64,000 nt of DNA from Lachnospiraceae bacterium UBA3762 (GCA_002371615.1 DFGA01000042.1:119018-183017), one strand, 5' to 3'. Shown: positions 1 through 8,656, numbered from the stretch's first letter. A program made the numbers and translations. Notes: a model not told the origin generated them from the sequence alone.

Positions 1-525
1 ATCGCCATGATGGATCGTACAAGCCCGGATGTCATCAAGGAAGTAGAGAAAATCCTTGAGTCCAAGCTTTCGTCTCTTGTCAATCAGGATTACACCATCA
101 TTGGCGGTGTCGATGCTGTTGTTGACATCCTGAATACGGTAGACAGAAGTACGGAAAAACATATCATGGAAACTCTCGAGATCGACGAGCCCGAACTTGC
201 CGACGAGATCAGAAAGAAGATGTTCGTATTCGAAGACATCCTTCTTCTCGACGACCGTGCCATCCAGAGAGTGCTGCGTGATGTTGACAATTCCGACCTC
301 GCGATCGCTCTTAAGGGTGCGAACGAAGAGGTTCAGAATGCTATATTCAACAACCTCTCAAAACGTCTTGCACTTATGATCAGGGAAGATATGGAATTCA
401 TGGGACCTGTTCGTATGAAAGATGTTGAGGAGGCCCAGCAGAAGATCGTTAATACGATCAGACGTCTTGAGGATGCATCAGAGATCGTTATTTCCAGAGG
501 CGGAGGAGACGAAATAATTGTCTAG
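1..525 (+). CDS. fliG: Flagellar motor switch protein FliG, C-terminal part (5' end outside window)
   Basis: FliG is the rotor protein of the switch complex that contacts the stator (MotA) and generates torque at the cytoplasmic face of the basal body. Only the last roughly 174 codons are here; the frame is open to the window edge, so the ATG at 7 is internal. The charged torque helix region is visible (MFVFEDILLLDDRAIQRVL, then DNSDLAIALKGA), matching the FliG C-terminal domain. Its stop codon lies inside the start of fliH, so the two are translationally coupled. Identification is certain from the sequence and from the fliH-fliI-fliJ genes that follow. Confidence 0.97.
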   Translation: MAMMDRTSPDVIKEVEKILESKLSSLVNQDYTIIGGVDAVVDILNTVDRSTEKHIMETLEIDEPELADEIRKKMFVFEDILLLDDRAIQRVLRDVDNSDLAIALKGANEEVQNAIFNNLSKRLALMIREDMEFMGPVRMKDVEEAQQKIVNTIRRLEDASEIVISRGGGDEIIV

Positions 526-1375
526 TTCGTTAATAAAATCATACAGTGTCGCATACAAAGACGGTGAGGCCAAGAAACATAAGAGGGTAATTGATTCTAA
601 TCAGGCCGTATCCGACAGGATCAAGGAACTTTCGGAAATACTTGAGAGTGTGCCGGAAGAGGACTTTGCGGATGATTTTAACGAAGGGCTAAATGCCGAA
701 CAGGTAGATGCCCTGCTGGCCGATCAGGAGGAAGTTGCTGAGCAGGCACGCAAGAATGAAGAAATCCAGAAGATCGTTAACGATGCGAATGATCAGGCAC
801 AGCAGATAATAGATGATGCAAATGCCCGGGCCGCACAGATCATCGAAGACGCCAACACTCAGGCACAACAGATACTTGAGGATGCCAGGGCGCAGGGTGT
901 AGCCGAAGGCAATGAAAAAGGCTACGCGGAGGGCCTCGAGAGAGCCGCTGAAGTTGAGAGACAGGCGCAGGAGAAATCGGATGCTCTGGACAGGCAGTAT
1001 GAAGAGAAAATCGCCGAACTTGAGCCGCTTTTTGTTGAAAAACTGACAGACATCTATTCGCATGTTTTCGGAATTGACCTGTCCGGTCGGAATGACGTTA
1101 TAATGTATCTTCTGCGGGATACGATCAGAAACATAGAAGGAGCAAAAAACTATCTGGTTCACGTATCAAAAGATGATTACGAGTACGTAAGCACAAACCG
1201 CGAAGAACTGACGGCGGGACTTGCCGGATCGGCAACTGTCGAAATAGTTGAAGATATGACTTTAACCGAAGGGTCGGCATTTATAGAGACCGAAGGCGGC
1301 ATATATGACTGCAGCATCGGAACAGAGATGGAATTGTTAAAGAAAGAACTCAAAGTGCTGTCATATGGAAATTAA
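518..1375 (+). CDS. fliH: Flagellar assembly protein FliH (export ATPase regulator)
   Basis: FliH binds the export ATPase FliI and docks it to the type III export gate. The 285-residue product starts at a TTG that overlaps the fliG stop by 8 bases; no better start exists nearby. Residues about 85-130 form an Ala/Gln-rich heptad-like repeat (units such as DANAQAQQII) followed by a GxxxG-type stretch (GVAEGNEKGYAEGLERA), the helical hallmark of FliH. The C-terminal half is the globular FliI-binding domain. The 3' end overlaps fliI by 11 bases, which suggests coupled synthesis of the two partners. Confidence 0.95.
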   Translation: MSSSLIKSYSVAYKDGEAKKHKRVIDSNQAVSDRIKELSEILESVPEEDFADDFNEGLNAEQVDALLADQEEVAEQARKNEEIQKIVNDANDQAQQIIDDANARAAQIIEDANTQAQQILEDARAQGVAEGNEKGYAEGLERAAEVERQAQEKSDALDRQYEEKIAELEPLFVEKLTDIYSHVFGIDLSGRNDVIMYLLRDTIRNIEGAKNYLVHVSKDDYEYVSTNREELTAGLAGSATVEIVEDMTLTEGSAFIETEGGIYDCSIGTEMELLKKELKVLSYGN

Positions 1376-2702
1376 TTTTGACAAGTACAACAGGATATAC
1401 GACAAAACATTTTTCAAGAGACTCGGTAAGGTAGTAAACGTTGTCGGGCTTACTATTGAGAGCAATGGTCCGGATGCAAAGCTTGATGATCTGTGCAAGA
1501 TCATAGTGGACGAAGAAGATGACAAGTATGTCCTTGCCGAGGTTGTCGGGTTCAAGGACGGTAAAACACTTCTTATGCCCTTTGAGACTACCGAAGGGAT
1601 AGGGTTTGGCTGCGTTGTCGAAAATCTCGGATATCCGCTGTCTGTCCCGGTAGGCCCGGAACTTCTCGGGCTTGCACTTGACGGACTCGGAAGACCTATT
1701 GACGGATCGGAAGTTAACTGCGCAACGAGTTATCCGATCGAAGCGCCGGCGCCGGATCCTCTTAAGCGTGAGATCATAAGCGAGATACTTCCCCTTGGCG
1801 TTAAGGCTGTCGACGGAATTATGACTATCGGAAAAGGCCAGCGAATCGGTATATTCGCCGGATCGGGCGTCGGCAAGAGTACACTTCTTGGCATGTTTGC
1901 CAGAAATACAAAAGCGGATATAAATGTTATTGCTCTTATCGGTGAGCGTGGAAGGGAAGTAAGAGAGTTCATAGAACGGGATCTCGGTGAAGAGGGTATG
2001 GCAAGATCTGTAGTTGTTGTAGCTACCAGTGACAAACCTGCGCTTGTCCGTCGTAAAGCCGCGCAGACTGCAACCGCGATTGCCGAATACTTCCGTGATC
2101 AGGGAAGAGACGTTCTTTTGATGATGGATTCCCTGACTCGTTTTTCGATGGCACAGCGTGAAATAGGGCTTGCAAGCGGAGAGCCTCCTGTTACAAGAGG
2201 ATATCCGCCCAGCGTATATGCGCAGATGCCTAAACTGTTAGAGAGAGCGGGATGCGACGACAAGGGTTCGATAACCGGACTTTACACCGTTCTTGTGGAC
2301 GGTGATGATTTTAATGAGCCTATCACAGATACCGCAAGATCAATTCTTGACGGGCATATAATGCTAGATCGGCGTCTTGCCCACAAAAATCATTATCCCG
2401 CGATCGATGTCCTCCAGAGTATATCACGATGCATGAGCCAGATCGCGACCAAAGAGCATAAGGCAGTAGCCAACCGGTTAAAAACAGTGCTTGCAACATA
2501 TACCGAAGCGGAAGATCTTATAAATATCGGAGCGTACAAGGCGGGTGCGAACCCGAACATAGATTATTCGATCGAAAAGATAGATCAGGTGAATGATTTT
2601 CTCTGTCAGGACGTTGACAGCAGATACTCCTTAGACGAGGAGATCCAGCTGCTGAAGGATATCTTCGCCGAGGAGAAGGAGCCTGAATCTATTCCAACAT
2701 AA
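1365..2702 (+). CDS. fliI: Flagellum-specific export ATPase FliI
   Basis: FliI is the hexameric F1-like ATPase that powers unloading of substrates into the flagellar type III secretion channel. The 445-residue length is normal. The Walker A motif GSGVGKST is at residues 166-173, and a Walker B-type segment VLLMMDS near 250 is followed by the catalytic-domain block GLASGEPPVTRGYPPSVYAQ. The ATG at 1365 lies inside the fliH coding sequence, so no separate ribosome site is needed. Downstream, the operon is interrupted by a hairpin-rich 112-base gap before fliJ. Confidence 0.98.
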   Translation: MEINFDKYNRIYDKTFFKRLGKVVNVVGLTIESNGPDAKLDDLCKIIVDEEDDKYVLAEVVGFKDGKTLLMPFETTEGIGFGCVVENLGYPLSVPVGPELLGLALDGLGRPIDGSEVNCATSYPIEAPAPDPLKREIISEILPLGVKAVDGIMTIGKGQRIGIFAGSGVGKSTLLGMFARNTKADINVIALIGERGREVREFIERDLGEEGMARSVVVVATSDKPALVRRKAAQTATAIAEYFRDQGRDVLLMMDSLTRFSMAQREIGLASGEPPVTRGYPPSVYAQMPKLLERAGCDDKGSITGLYTVLVDGDDFNEPITDTARSILDGHIMLDRRLAHKNHYPAIDVLQSISRCMSQIATKEHKAVANRLKTVLATYTEAEDLINIGAYKAGANPNIDYSIEKIDQVNDFLCQDVDSRYSLDEEIQLLKDIFAEEKEPESIPT

Positions 2703-2726
2703 TAGTATTAACAATGGTCAATGTCG

Positions 2727-2802
2727 CTCGCCCATTTGAATTCAGCTTCGCTGAAGGGGCTCGCGGTGTAGTCAGGGTCCCACCACCTTCGGTGGTCCCC
2801 CC
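2727..2802. repeat. Double-hairpin intergenic element between fliI and fliJ
   Basis: Two strong inverted repeats lie in the 112-base gap: TTCAGC/GCTGAA with loop TTC at 2741-2755, and ACCACC/GGTGGT with loop TTC at 2782-2796, the latter flanked by GGG (2775-2777) and a C run that can extend the stem. It ends only 12 bases before the fliJ start. No run of T follows, so it is not a classical terminator. It is probably an interspersed palindromic repeat that entered the operon; family membership is not proven from one copy. Confidence 0.6.
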
Positions 2803-2814
2803 TAACAACAAATC

Positions 2815-3264
2815 ATGGCAAGATTCAGATACAGGATGCAAAACATCCTCAATGTCAAAGAAAAACTTGAGACGCAGGCAAGGAACGAATTTGCCATAGC
2901 GGCGGCGCACGAAAGAGAAGAGGAAGAGCGGCTTAACGCTCTTATTGCAAGACGCGATGAATATGAAGCGCATTTGAAGGAACTTGTCGGATCACAGCTT
3001 AATATAAGCGAGATCAAAGAGGCTGAGGACGGTCTTGAAGTCATAAAGTATCATGTGTCACAGCAGAGGCTCAATCTTGCGGCGGCCAGACAGGAACTTG
3101 AAGTGGCCAGATCAAAGCTTACCGCAGCAATGCAGGATCGCAAGACGCATGAAACGCTTAAAGAGAAGCAGTTTGAAGAGTTCAAGGCGGAAGAAGCGGC
3201 CAAAGAGAGCAAGGAAATAGATGAACTTGTAAGTTACAGATTCGGTTCGGCCGAGCAGGAATAA
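2815..3264 (+). CDS. fliJ: Flagellar export chaperone FliJ
   Basis: FliJ is a small coiled-coil protein that inserts into the FliI ring like the gamma subunit of F1 and links ATPase and export gate. The 149-residue product is almost entirely charged helix (for example AAHEREEEERLNAL), the usual length and character of FliJ, and opens with the family-typical MARFRYRMQNIL. The ATG at 2815 has an in-frame stop 12 bases upstream and no recognisable Shine-Dalgarno sequence before it, because the hairpin element ends there. Position between fliI and the MotE-like gene supports the call. Confidence 0.9.
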   Translation: MARFRYRMQNILNVKEKLETQARNEFAIAAAHEREEEERLNALIARRDEYEAHLKELVGSQLNISEIKEAEDGLEVIKYHVSQQRLNLAAARQELEVARSKLTAAMQDRKTHETLKEKQFEEFKAEEAAKESKEIDELVSYRFGSAEQE

Positions 3265-3279
3265 ACAAGAGGTACGTAA

Positions 3280-4143
3280 ATGGCAGACGAATTAGAAGAA
3301 GAGCTTTCTCCGAAGGAAAAAAAGAAAAAGGAAAAAGAGGTCAAAAAGCAGGCCAAGAAGGCGGCCAAAGGTGCAAATATCGATGCGGTTGCAACCGATG
3401 AAGGCGGGATATACGCGGATATAGACGATGAGGACGAAGGATTTTCGCCCTCTGTACTTCTTATTGTGATCCTGATCGTTATCATTTGGATCGCCATTCT
3501 GGCATTACTCATTAAACTTGATATTGGTGGGTTCGGATCCGGTGTGCTTCGTCCGATACTCAAGGATGTTCCGGTCATCAACAGAATCCTTCCGGAGCCG
3601 ACAAGCACTGAGGAATACACCGGAGAATTTGATAACCTGCCCGATGCGCTTGCTGAGATCGAGAGACTTAACAAGCAGATAGACGAACTGAAAGCCGACC
3701 TTGCAGGCGGGAGCGACGAGGAATCCGAAGAAATCAAAGCATTAAAGGAAGAAATTGTCAGACTCCGTACGTTTGAGGACAGCCAGGTTGAATTCCAGAA
3801 ACTAAAGACCGAATTCTACGAAGAGGTGGTATTTTCCGATAAAGCTCCGGATATTGAACAGTACAAGGCTTATTACGAGGAAATAGATCCCGATAATGCC
3901 GAATATCTGTATAAACAGGTTGTGGCACAGCTTGAGACCGACAAAATAATGGATGAATATGTCAAGGCCTACAGTGAGATGAAGCCCAAGCAGGCAGCTG
4001 CAATATTCAACGAAATGGGAGACAGCCTTGACCTTGTGGCCAAGATCCTGGGACAGATGGATACGAATGCCAGGGCGAAAATCCTGGGCGTTATGGACAA
4101 GGACATCGCTTCAAAACTGACCAAGATTATGGACCCTGATTGA
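3280..4143 (+). CDS. MotE-like protein: membrane anchor, coiled coil and MgtE_N domain
   Basis: This 287-residue protein has a Lys/Glu-rich cytoplasmic head (1-45), one membrane helix (about 50-80, SVLLIVILIVIIWIAILALL), a long acidic coiled coil (about 115-170) and a C-terminal MgtE_N-type helical repeat (about 215-287, with MKPKQAAAIFNEMG and ARAKILGVMDKDIASKL). The arrangement matches the flagellar MotE/YlxF family found between fliJ and fliK; in epsilonproteobacteria MotE is a periplasmic chaperone of the stator protein MotC. A role at the stator or in assembly is inferred from family and position. An AGAGG ribosome site precedes the ATG. Confidence 0.8.
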   Translation: MADELEEELSPKEKKKKEKEVKKQAKKAAKGANIDAVATDEGGIYADIDDEDEGFSPSVLLIVILIVIIWIAILALLIKLDIGGFGSGVLRPILKDVPVINRILPEPTSTEEYTGEFDNLPDALAEIERLNKQIDELKADLAGGSDEESEEIKALKEEIVRLRTFEDSQVEFQKLKTEFYEEVVFSDKAPDIEQYKAYYEEIDPDNAEYLYKQVVAQLETDKIMDEYVKAYSEMKPKQAAAIFNEMGDSLDLVAKILGQMDTNARAKILGVMDKDIASKLTKIMDPD

Positions 4144-4146
4144 GAA

Positions 4147-4243
4147 GCGTGGGTGGCCGCAGGGATGCCACCAAGCGAGTTCCGCAGGCGCGAAGCGACG
4201 AGGACTGTTTGAGCGACTGGCGCCCTGTCGGACAGGACCCACG
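4147..4243. repeat. Structured intergenic repeat, copy A
   Basis: A 97-base element bounded by GCGTGGG and CCCACG, containing the hairpins GTGGC/GCCAC (near its left end) and CCTGT/ACAGG (near its right end). It is nearly identical to copy B at 14893-15002. Copy B carries about 13 extra bases in the middle, and the copies otherwise differ at only a few positions. It begins 4 bases after the stop codon of the MotE-like gene, in the same orientation as copy B relative to the operon. The terminal arms pair, so the transcript could fold as one closed structure. Confidence 0.85.
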
Positions 4244-4270
4244 GTAGGGCAGTATTTGGAATTAAGGGGT

Positions 4271-4297
4271 TAAGAATTCCCACACTTCAGTCGATAA
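4271..4297 (+). promoter_or_regulatory. Candidate sigma-D (FliA-type) promoter upstream of fliK
   Basis: TAAG at 4271-4274, exactly 15 bases, then GTCGATAA at 4290-4297. The sigma-D/sigma-28 consensus is TAAA-N15-GCCGATAA, so 3 of 4 and 7 of 8 positions match with perfect spacing. It lies in the 204-base gap after repeat copy A, about 50 bases before the fliK start. It would let sigma-D, encoded at the end of this operon, boost the hook and downstream genes. Confidence 0.55.
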
Positions 4298-4347
4298 AGA
4301 ATATGAGTGTCAATGCACCTTGAAAACTGAAGAGAGGAGGACGGAAA

Positions 4348-5958
4348 ATGGCAAACACTACAGTAACCAAAGTAAGCGAAATGATGCTTGCTAACGTTAC
4401 AGCCGGTGTCAAGGCCGGCGAACAGAAGGTTTCCGATACCCAAGGGTTTGGCGCAGCCATGAAGGATGCCAAAGATACAACGGTAAAGCCTCAGGAGATA
4501 CAGCCTGAAAACGGTGCGAAAGCATCAAGAACGGTTGTTGAATCACCCAGGAGTAAGGAAATCAAAACCGAGGATGTGGTAAAAAAAGATCCTGTCGCAA
4601 ATGAAGACGATAAGGAGATGTTTACCGAAGAAGTTGCCGAAGAGACTTCCAAGATCATGAATAAGATCAAAGAAGTGCTTGGTATCAGCGATGAAGAGCT
4701 TGAGACAGCAATGGAAAACCTCGGAATTACCGCAGTAGATCTGCTTGATCCCGTAAGCGTCAAAGAACTCTGCATGGAGCTCGGAGATGTCCCGGATTCG
4801 ATCTCACTTATTACTAACGCCGAATTATATGAAAATGTTAAAGAGATCGTAAGTTTTGCGGAAGCTGCAGGTAATAAGATAGCCGCCGATTTCGGAATGA
4901 CAAATGAAGACATATCGGAACTTCTTAAGGATGAGACATTTGTCGCAGAAGTAAAAGAAGCGGTTACAAAACTTGAAAACAAAGCCTTGGCAGATGATTT
5001 TGCGGCGACGGAAACGGTTATCGTTCCCGGAACGGATGCACAGGATATGCAAAACGTGCAGAATGTTCAGAATGTGCAGGACATCGAAATGCCAAAGCCT
5101 GACATGGATGTCGACGATCATGCAACAGCGGTTGCAAATGTTAAAGATACAGACGTAGCAGATGGCACGGAAGCAAAAACTGTTACGGTAGAGGTTGAAG
5201 GAAGACCTGCAACAACTCCCGAAACAAGAGAGATACCGGAGACCGGAGGAAGAGAAGTTACGGCTCATAACCAGCAAACAAGCCAGGGTGAGAGTGTAAC
5301 GGAAACATTTAAGGCAACGGTAGGGAGTGAGGAAGCAAACCTTAAAGGTAACAACGAAGGATTTGAACATGCATCAAGATTTGCCGAAAGCGAATCAATA
5401 AATGTTGCACCTTCCCAAACGGTTGTAACAACCGAAGTAAATAACCTCGGACAAGTGGTTGAAACGGTAACAAGTTACTCAAATGCGGATGCGAATTCCA
5501 TAATGAGCCAGGTAACCGAGTCGATCAGAGTTAACTACTCGGGAGATTTCACCTCGATGGAGATGCAGCTTCACCCCGCAAGCTTAGGCACGGTGAACAT
5601 GAACATCGCCTCGACAAACGGAGTGGTTACAGCCCATATCCTTGTTGAAAATGAAGCTGTAAAGGCAGCACTGGAGAGCCAGCTCATAACGCTACAGCAG
5701 ACATTCGAAGAACAGGGACAGAGAGTTGAAGCAGTCGAAGTTTCGGTTGCGAATTACGATCTGAACAAGGGCACAGGTTCCGATTCGGAAGGCAATACGG
5801 ATCGTGACAGAACATCCGGAGCCGGAAGAAGTGGAAGGAGACGCAGTATCAACCTTAACGATCTTGAAGAAGAAGACATCGAGGAACTTTCCGATGAGGA
5901 GAAGATCTCGGCGGATATGATGGCAAGATCGGGTAACAGCGTAGATTACACAGCATAG
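4348..5958 (+). CDS. fliK: Flagellar hook-length control protein FliK
   Basis: FliK is the secreted molecular ruler that ends hook growth and switches export specificity through FlhB. The 536-residue product has a long low-complexity acidic N-terminal half (ruler/export part) and a C-terminal Flg_hook domain at about 405-475, recognisable by MQLHPASLGTVNMNI and ALESQLITLQQTFEEQGQRV. A basic/acidic tail follows (SGRRRSINLNDLEEEDIEEL). A GAGAGGAGG ribosome site sits just before the ATG. flgD follows 16 bases later, the standard hook gene order. Confidence 0.92.
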   Translation: MANTTVTKVSEMMLANVTAGVKAGEQKVSDTQGFGAAMKDAKDTTVKPQEIQPENGAKASRTVVESPRSKEIKTEDVVKKDPVANEDDKEMFTEEVAEETSKIMNKIKEVLGISDEELETAMENLGITAVDLLDPVSVKELCMELGDVPDSISLITNAELYENVKEIVSFAEAAGNKIAADFGMTNEDISELLKDETFVAEVKEAVTKLENKALADDFAATETVIVPGTDAQDMQNVQNVQNVQDIEMPKPDMDVDDHATAVANVKDTDVADGTEAKTVTVEVEGRPATTPETREIPETGGREVTAHNQQTSQGESVTETFKATVGSEEANLKGNNEGFEHASRFAESESINVAPSQTVVTTEVNNLGQVVETVTSYSNADANSIMSQVTESIRVNYSGDFTSMEMQLHPASLGTVNMNIASTNGVVTAHILVENEAVKAALESQLITLQQTFEEQGQRVEAVEVSVANYDLNKGTGSDSEGNTDRDRTSGAGRSGRRRSINLNDLEEEDIEELSDEEKISADMMARSGNSVDYTA

Positions 5959-5974
5959 TAGAAGGAGACAGCCT

Positions 5975-6664
5975 ATGTCAACAGTAGCAAATATTGTAAA
6001 CGGAGAAATCCAGAAAAACGGTGTTGCTGCTTCCGAAGCTAAGAACACAGCCAAATCGGGCGATCTTGACAAGGAAGCGTTCCTCCAGCTCTTAGTTACT
6101 CAAATGAAATATCAGGATCCGCTGGAACCTACGGACAACACTCAATACGTATCTCAGCTGGCAACATTCTCGGAACTCGAGCAGATGACCAACCTTGTCG
6201 GATCATCGGATCTTACAAGAGCATCTCAACTTGTGGGACAGTACGTTACTGTTAAGGAAGTTAATGAGAATACTCTCGAAGAGACGATCATCGGCGGCAA
6301 AGTTGATTATGTTACGGTTGAAAACGGCAAGGGGTACTTAAATATCGGCGACGGCAAATACTCAATAGACAAGCTTGACTCCGTTGTCGACGAGAAGTAT
6401 CTTAACGCTTTTAACCTTGCAAATGAGTTCAACTCAAGCATGAGTACTCTTCCAACACTCGCAAACCTTACAACAAGCTATAAAGATGTGATCGACAATC
6501 TTTCAACCGTACTTGAAGATATGACCGCTTACGAGAAGGGATTCCTTTCCCAGGCAACCATCGCGGACTTCAAAAAGTATCAGGACAGATTGGCGGAGCT
6601 TCTGCATATTGAAGGTGGCGACAGCCGGGAAGCAGAAGAGAGTACCGAAGCTGAAGAAGCATAA
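5975..6664 (+). CDS. flgD: Flagellar hook capping protein FlgD
   Basis: FlgD caps the growing hook and guides insertion of FlgE subunits; it is removed when the hook is complete. Residues about 25-75 hold the conserved FlgD_N block (LDKEAFLQLLVTQMKYQDPL, then PTDNTQYVSQLATFSELEQM). The middle is a small beta domain, and the C-terminus is an extra helical, Glu-rich tail (to residue 229). A good AGAAGGAGA ribosome site precedes the ATG. Neighbours fliK and flgE confirm the function. Confidence 0.95.
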   Translation: MSTVANIVNGEIQKNGVAASEAKNTAKSGDLDKEAFLQLLVTQMKYQDPLEPTDNTQYVSQLATFSELEQMTNLVGSSDLTRASQLVGQYVTVKEVNENTLEETIIGGKVDYVTVENGKGYLNIGDGKYSIDKLDSVVDEKYLNAFNLANEFNSSMSTLPTLANLTTSYKDVIDNLSTVLEDMTAYEKGFLSQATIADFKKYQDRLAELLHIEGGDSREAEESTEAEEA

Positions 6665-6693
6665 CAATGATTGTTCAGGTAAGGAGGTAAGCT

Positions 6694-7086
6694 ATGAAGG
6701 TTTTATCCGGACAGTTCCCCTCTATCGAACAGGCAGCAAATGATTTTCTTGAAAAAGGCTCAAGCAGCGGAGCCGCACGAAGCGGCACAAAGTCATTCGC
6801 AGATGTCCTTGAGGACAAGCAGAAAGAAGCGGCTGTACCGAAGTTTTCTAAACACGCAGTAAACCGCCTGTCCGAAAGAAACATAGAAATATCGGACGGA
6901 CTGATGGAAAGGCTTTCCGCAGGGATGCAGGCTGCAGGGCAGAAGGGAATAAATGAATCACTGGTAATGGTCGACCAGTTAGCGTTCATAGTAAACGTTA
7001 AAAATCAGACCGTTATAACCGCTCTCGACGGTAACGAAACAGACCAGAATGTTTTTACTAATATAGACGGAGCGGTAATAGCCTAA
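6694..7086 (+). CDS. TIGR02530-type flagellar operon protein
   Basis: A 130-residue soluble protein of the family found between flgD and flgE in Firmicutes (TIGR02530, flagellar operon protein). The diagnostic C-terminal half is present: FSKHAVNRLSERNIEIS, then ESLVMVDQLAFIVNVKNQTV and DGNETDQNVFTNIDGAVI. The biochemical role is not established; the conserved location implies a hook-assembly or regulatory job. AAGGAGG precedes the ATG by 7 bases. Confidence 0.85.
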   Translation: MKVLSGQFPSIEQAANDFLEKGSSSGAARSGTKSFADVLEDKQKEAAVPKFSKHAVNRLSERNIEISDGLMERLSAGMQAAGQKGINESLVMVDQLAFIVNVKNQTVITALDGNETDQNVFTNIDGAVIA

Positions 7087-7179
7087 GAAACAGCAGGTGG
7101 GATCGGACCGATAAGGAGATCCCGGGTAAGTCCCCGAATGACAGACGGGACGGCATAATAATTTGGAGGTAAATGCCTT
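7087..7179 (+). promoter_or_regulatory. flgE leader with two hairpins and a weak sigma-D-like motif
   Basis: The 93-base gap before flgE contains GGGATC/GATCCC (about 7099-7123) and GTCCC/GGGAC (about 7130-7152) inverted repeats and an ACCGATAA at 7107-7114 preceded at 16 bases by GAAA. The latter resembles a sigma-D promoter with one base too many in the spacer. The hairpins could instead be an mRNA processing or translation-control structure. Either reading is tentative. Confidence 0.25.
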
Positions 7180-8637
7180 ATGATGAGATCACTTTTTTCC
7201 GGAGTTGCCGGACTTAAAACACATCAGACCAAGATGGACGTTATCGGTAATAATATAGCAAACGTTAATACGGTTGCATACAAGTCGCAGAACGTGACTT
7301 TCCAGGAACTTATGTATCAGACTACACAGAACGCATCAGCGGCAAATGCTGAAACGGGACGCGGCGGTATCAATGCAAAACAGATCGGTCTCGGTGTTCA
7401 GACAGGTGCAATCAATGCCAATATATCCACATCGGGTGCTTCACAGACGACAGGTAACCCGTTTGATATACAGATCAAGGGCGACAGTTTCTTCGTAGTA
7501 AGTGATGGATCAAACAACTACTTTACAAGAGCCGGTGCTTTCTACGTAGACGGAATGGGCAACCTTGCAATGACATCAAACGGTTATACGGTTATGGGCT
7601 GGCAGGAAGACCCCAACAAGCCCGGAACGATCATTAAGGATACTGTATCGCCTCTTAAGATCATGTCTGCGGAAAACCTGACAAGCCAGCCGGAACAGAC
7701 AACACGGGCATATCTTTCGGGTGTTATAGACAAGAACAGTACGCAGCTTTCGTCATCGACCGGATTGATCGTCAACTTTGGTATTTATGACAGCCTTGGT
7801 TACAGTTATATAGCAAAATTTGCATTGAAAGATATTGATGGATCAGGTAATAAACTTCCTGAAGGACAGTACAGTTTTGAACCTGTTGATCTGATAGACT
7901 CCAAAGGCTACAGCCTGATGTACTCCTCAAAACCCACAGATCCGAATTATAAAGAAGGATATGAGAAAAACGGATATGACGCTGAAGGCGGTCCGGGAGC
8001 AGATGGGGCAACAGGCTTCCCCAAAAAAATGAATATAGATCTTAGCGGAGCAAAGACCCCGGGATTCCTTACCTATGATACAATTAACGGTAAAAGTCTG
8101 GATGTTAATGCGGCTGGAAATGATCTTGAGTTTAAACTGAAAATAGACGGAATCAAAGCGTTTGACGCTCCTATTACAGTTAAGACCGCGGCTTCCACGA
8201 TGTATGACAACAAGGGAACGTCTACGATCAAAGGAAATGCCGGTGACTATGACGGTAACTATGCAGGACGTAAGGTTGGCGAGATGAGCGGCGTTGCTGT
8301 AGGACAGGACGGTAAGATTACCGCAACCTATGATAACGGTACATCAAAGCTCCTCGGCCAGATCGCCGTTGCAAACTTTGCCAATCCTTCCGGCCTTGAA
8401 AAGCTGGGAGACAACCTGTATCAGTCAACACCGAACTCCGGAGCATTCGATGGTATCGGTGAAGATATCACGGCAGGTTCGGGATCACTTTCAACAGGTG
8501 TTCTTGAAATGTCAAACGTTGACCTTTCCGCTGAGTTTACGGATATGATCACGACCCAGAGAGGTTTCCAGGCAAACAGCCGTATAATCACTGTTTCGGA
8601 CTCGATGCTTGAGGAACTTACGAACCTTAAGAGATAA
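7180..8637 (+). CDS. flgE: Flagellar hook protein FlgE
   Basis: FlgE polymerises into the hook, the universal joint outside the cell. The 485-residue product has the N-terminal rod/hook signature MRSLFSGVAGLKTHQTKMDV-IGNNIANVNTVAYKS, the FlgE D1/D2 insert and the C-terminal block VDLSAEFTDMITTQRGFQAN with SRIITVSDSMLEEL. Both termini form the coiled-coil D0 domain. Two adjacent ATGs (7180, 7183) follow GGAGG at 7165-7169; either could be used. It is followed by a palindrome rather than by flbD. Confidence 0.95.
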   Translation: MMRSLFSGVAGLKTHQTKMDVIGNNIANVNTVAYKSQNVTFQELMYQTTQNASAANAETGRGGINAKQIGLGVQTGAINANISTSGASQTTGNPFDIQIKGDSFFVVSDGSNNYFTRAGAFYVDGMGNLAMTSNGYTVMGWQEDPNKPGTIIKDTVSPLKIMSAENLTSQPEQTTRAYLSGVIDKNSTQLSSSTGLIVNFGIYDSLGYSYIAKFALKDIDGSGNKLPEGQYSFEPVDLIDSKGYSLMYSSKPTDPNYKEGYEKNGYDAEGGPGADGATGFPKKMNIDLSGAKTPGFLTYDTINGKSLDVNAAGNDLEFKLKIDGIKAFDAPITVKTAASTMYDNKGTSTIKGNAGDYDGNYAGRKVGEMSGVAVGQDGKITATYDNGTSKLLGQIAVANFANPSGLEKLGDNLYQSTPNSGAFDGIGEDITAGSGSLSTGVLEMSNVDLSAEFTDMITTQRGFQANSRIITVSDSMLEELTNLKR

Positions 8638-8656
8638 TAAATGATAAAGTGTTAAA

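Noticed and set aside
2714..2899. Small open frame through the fliI-fliJ hairpin element
   Set aside because: It overlaps fliJ in another frame, has no ribosome site, and consists mostly of the palindromic element.
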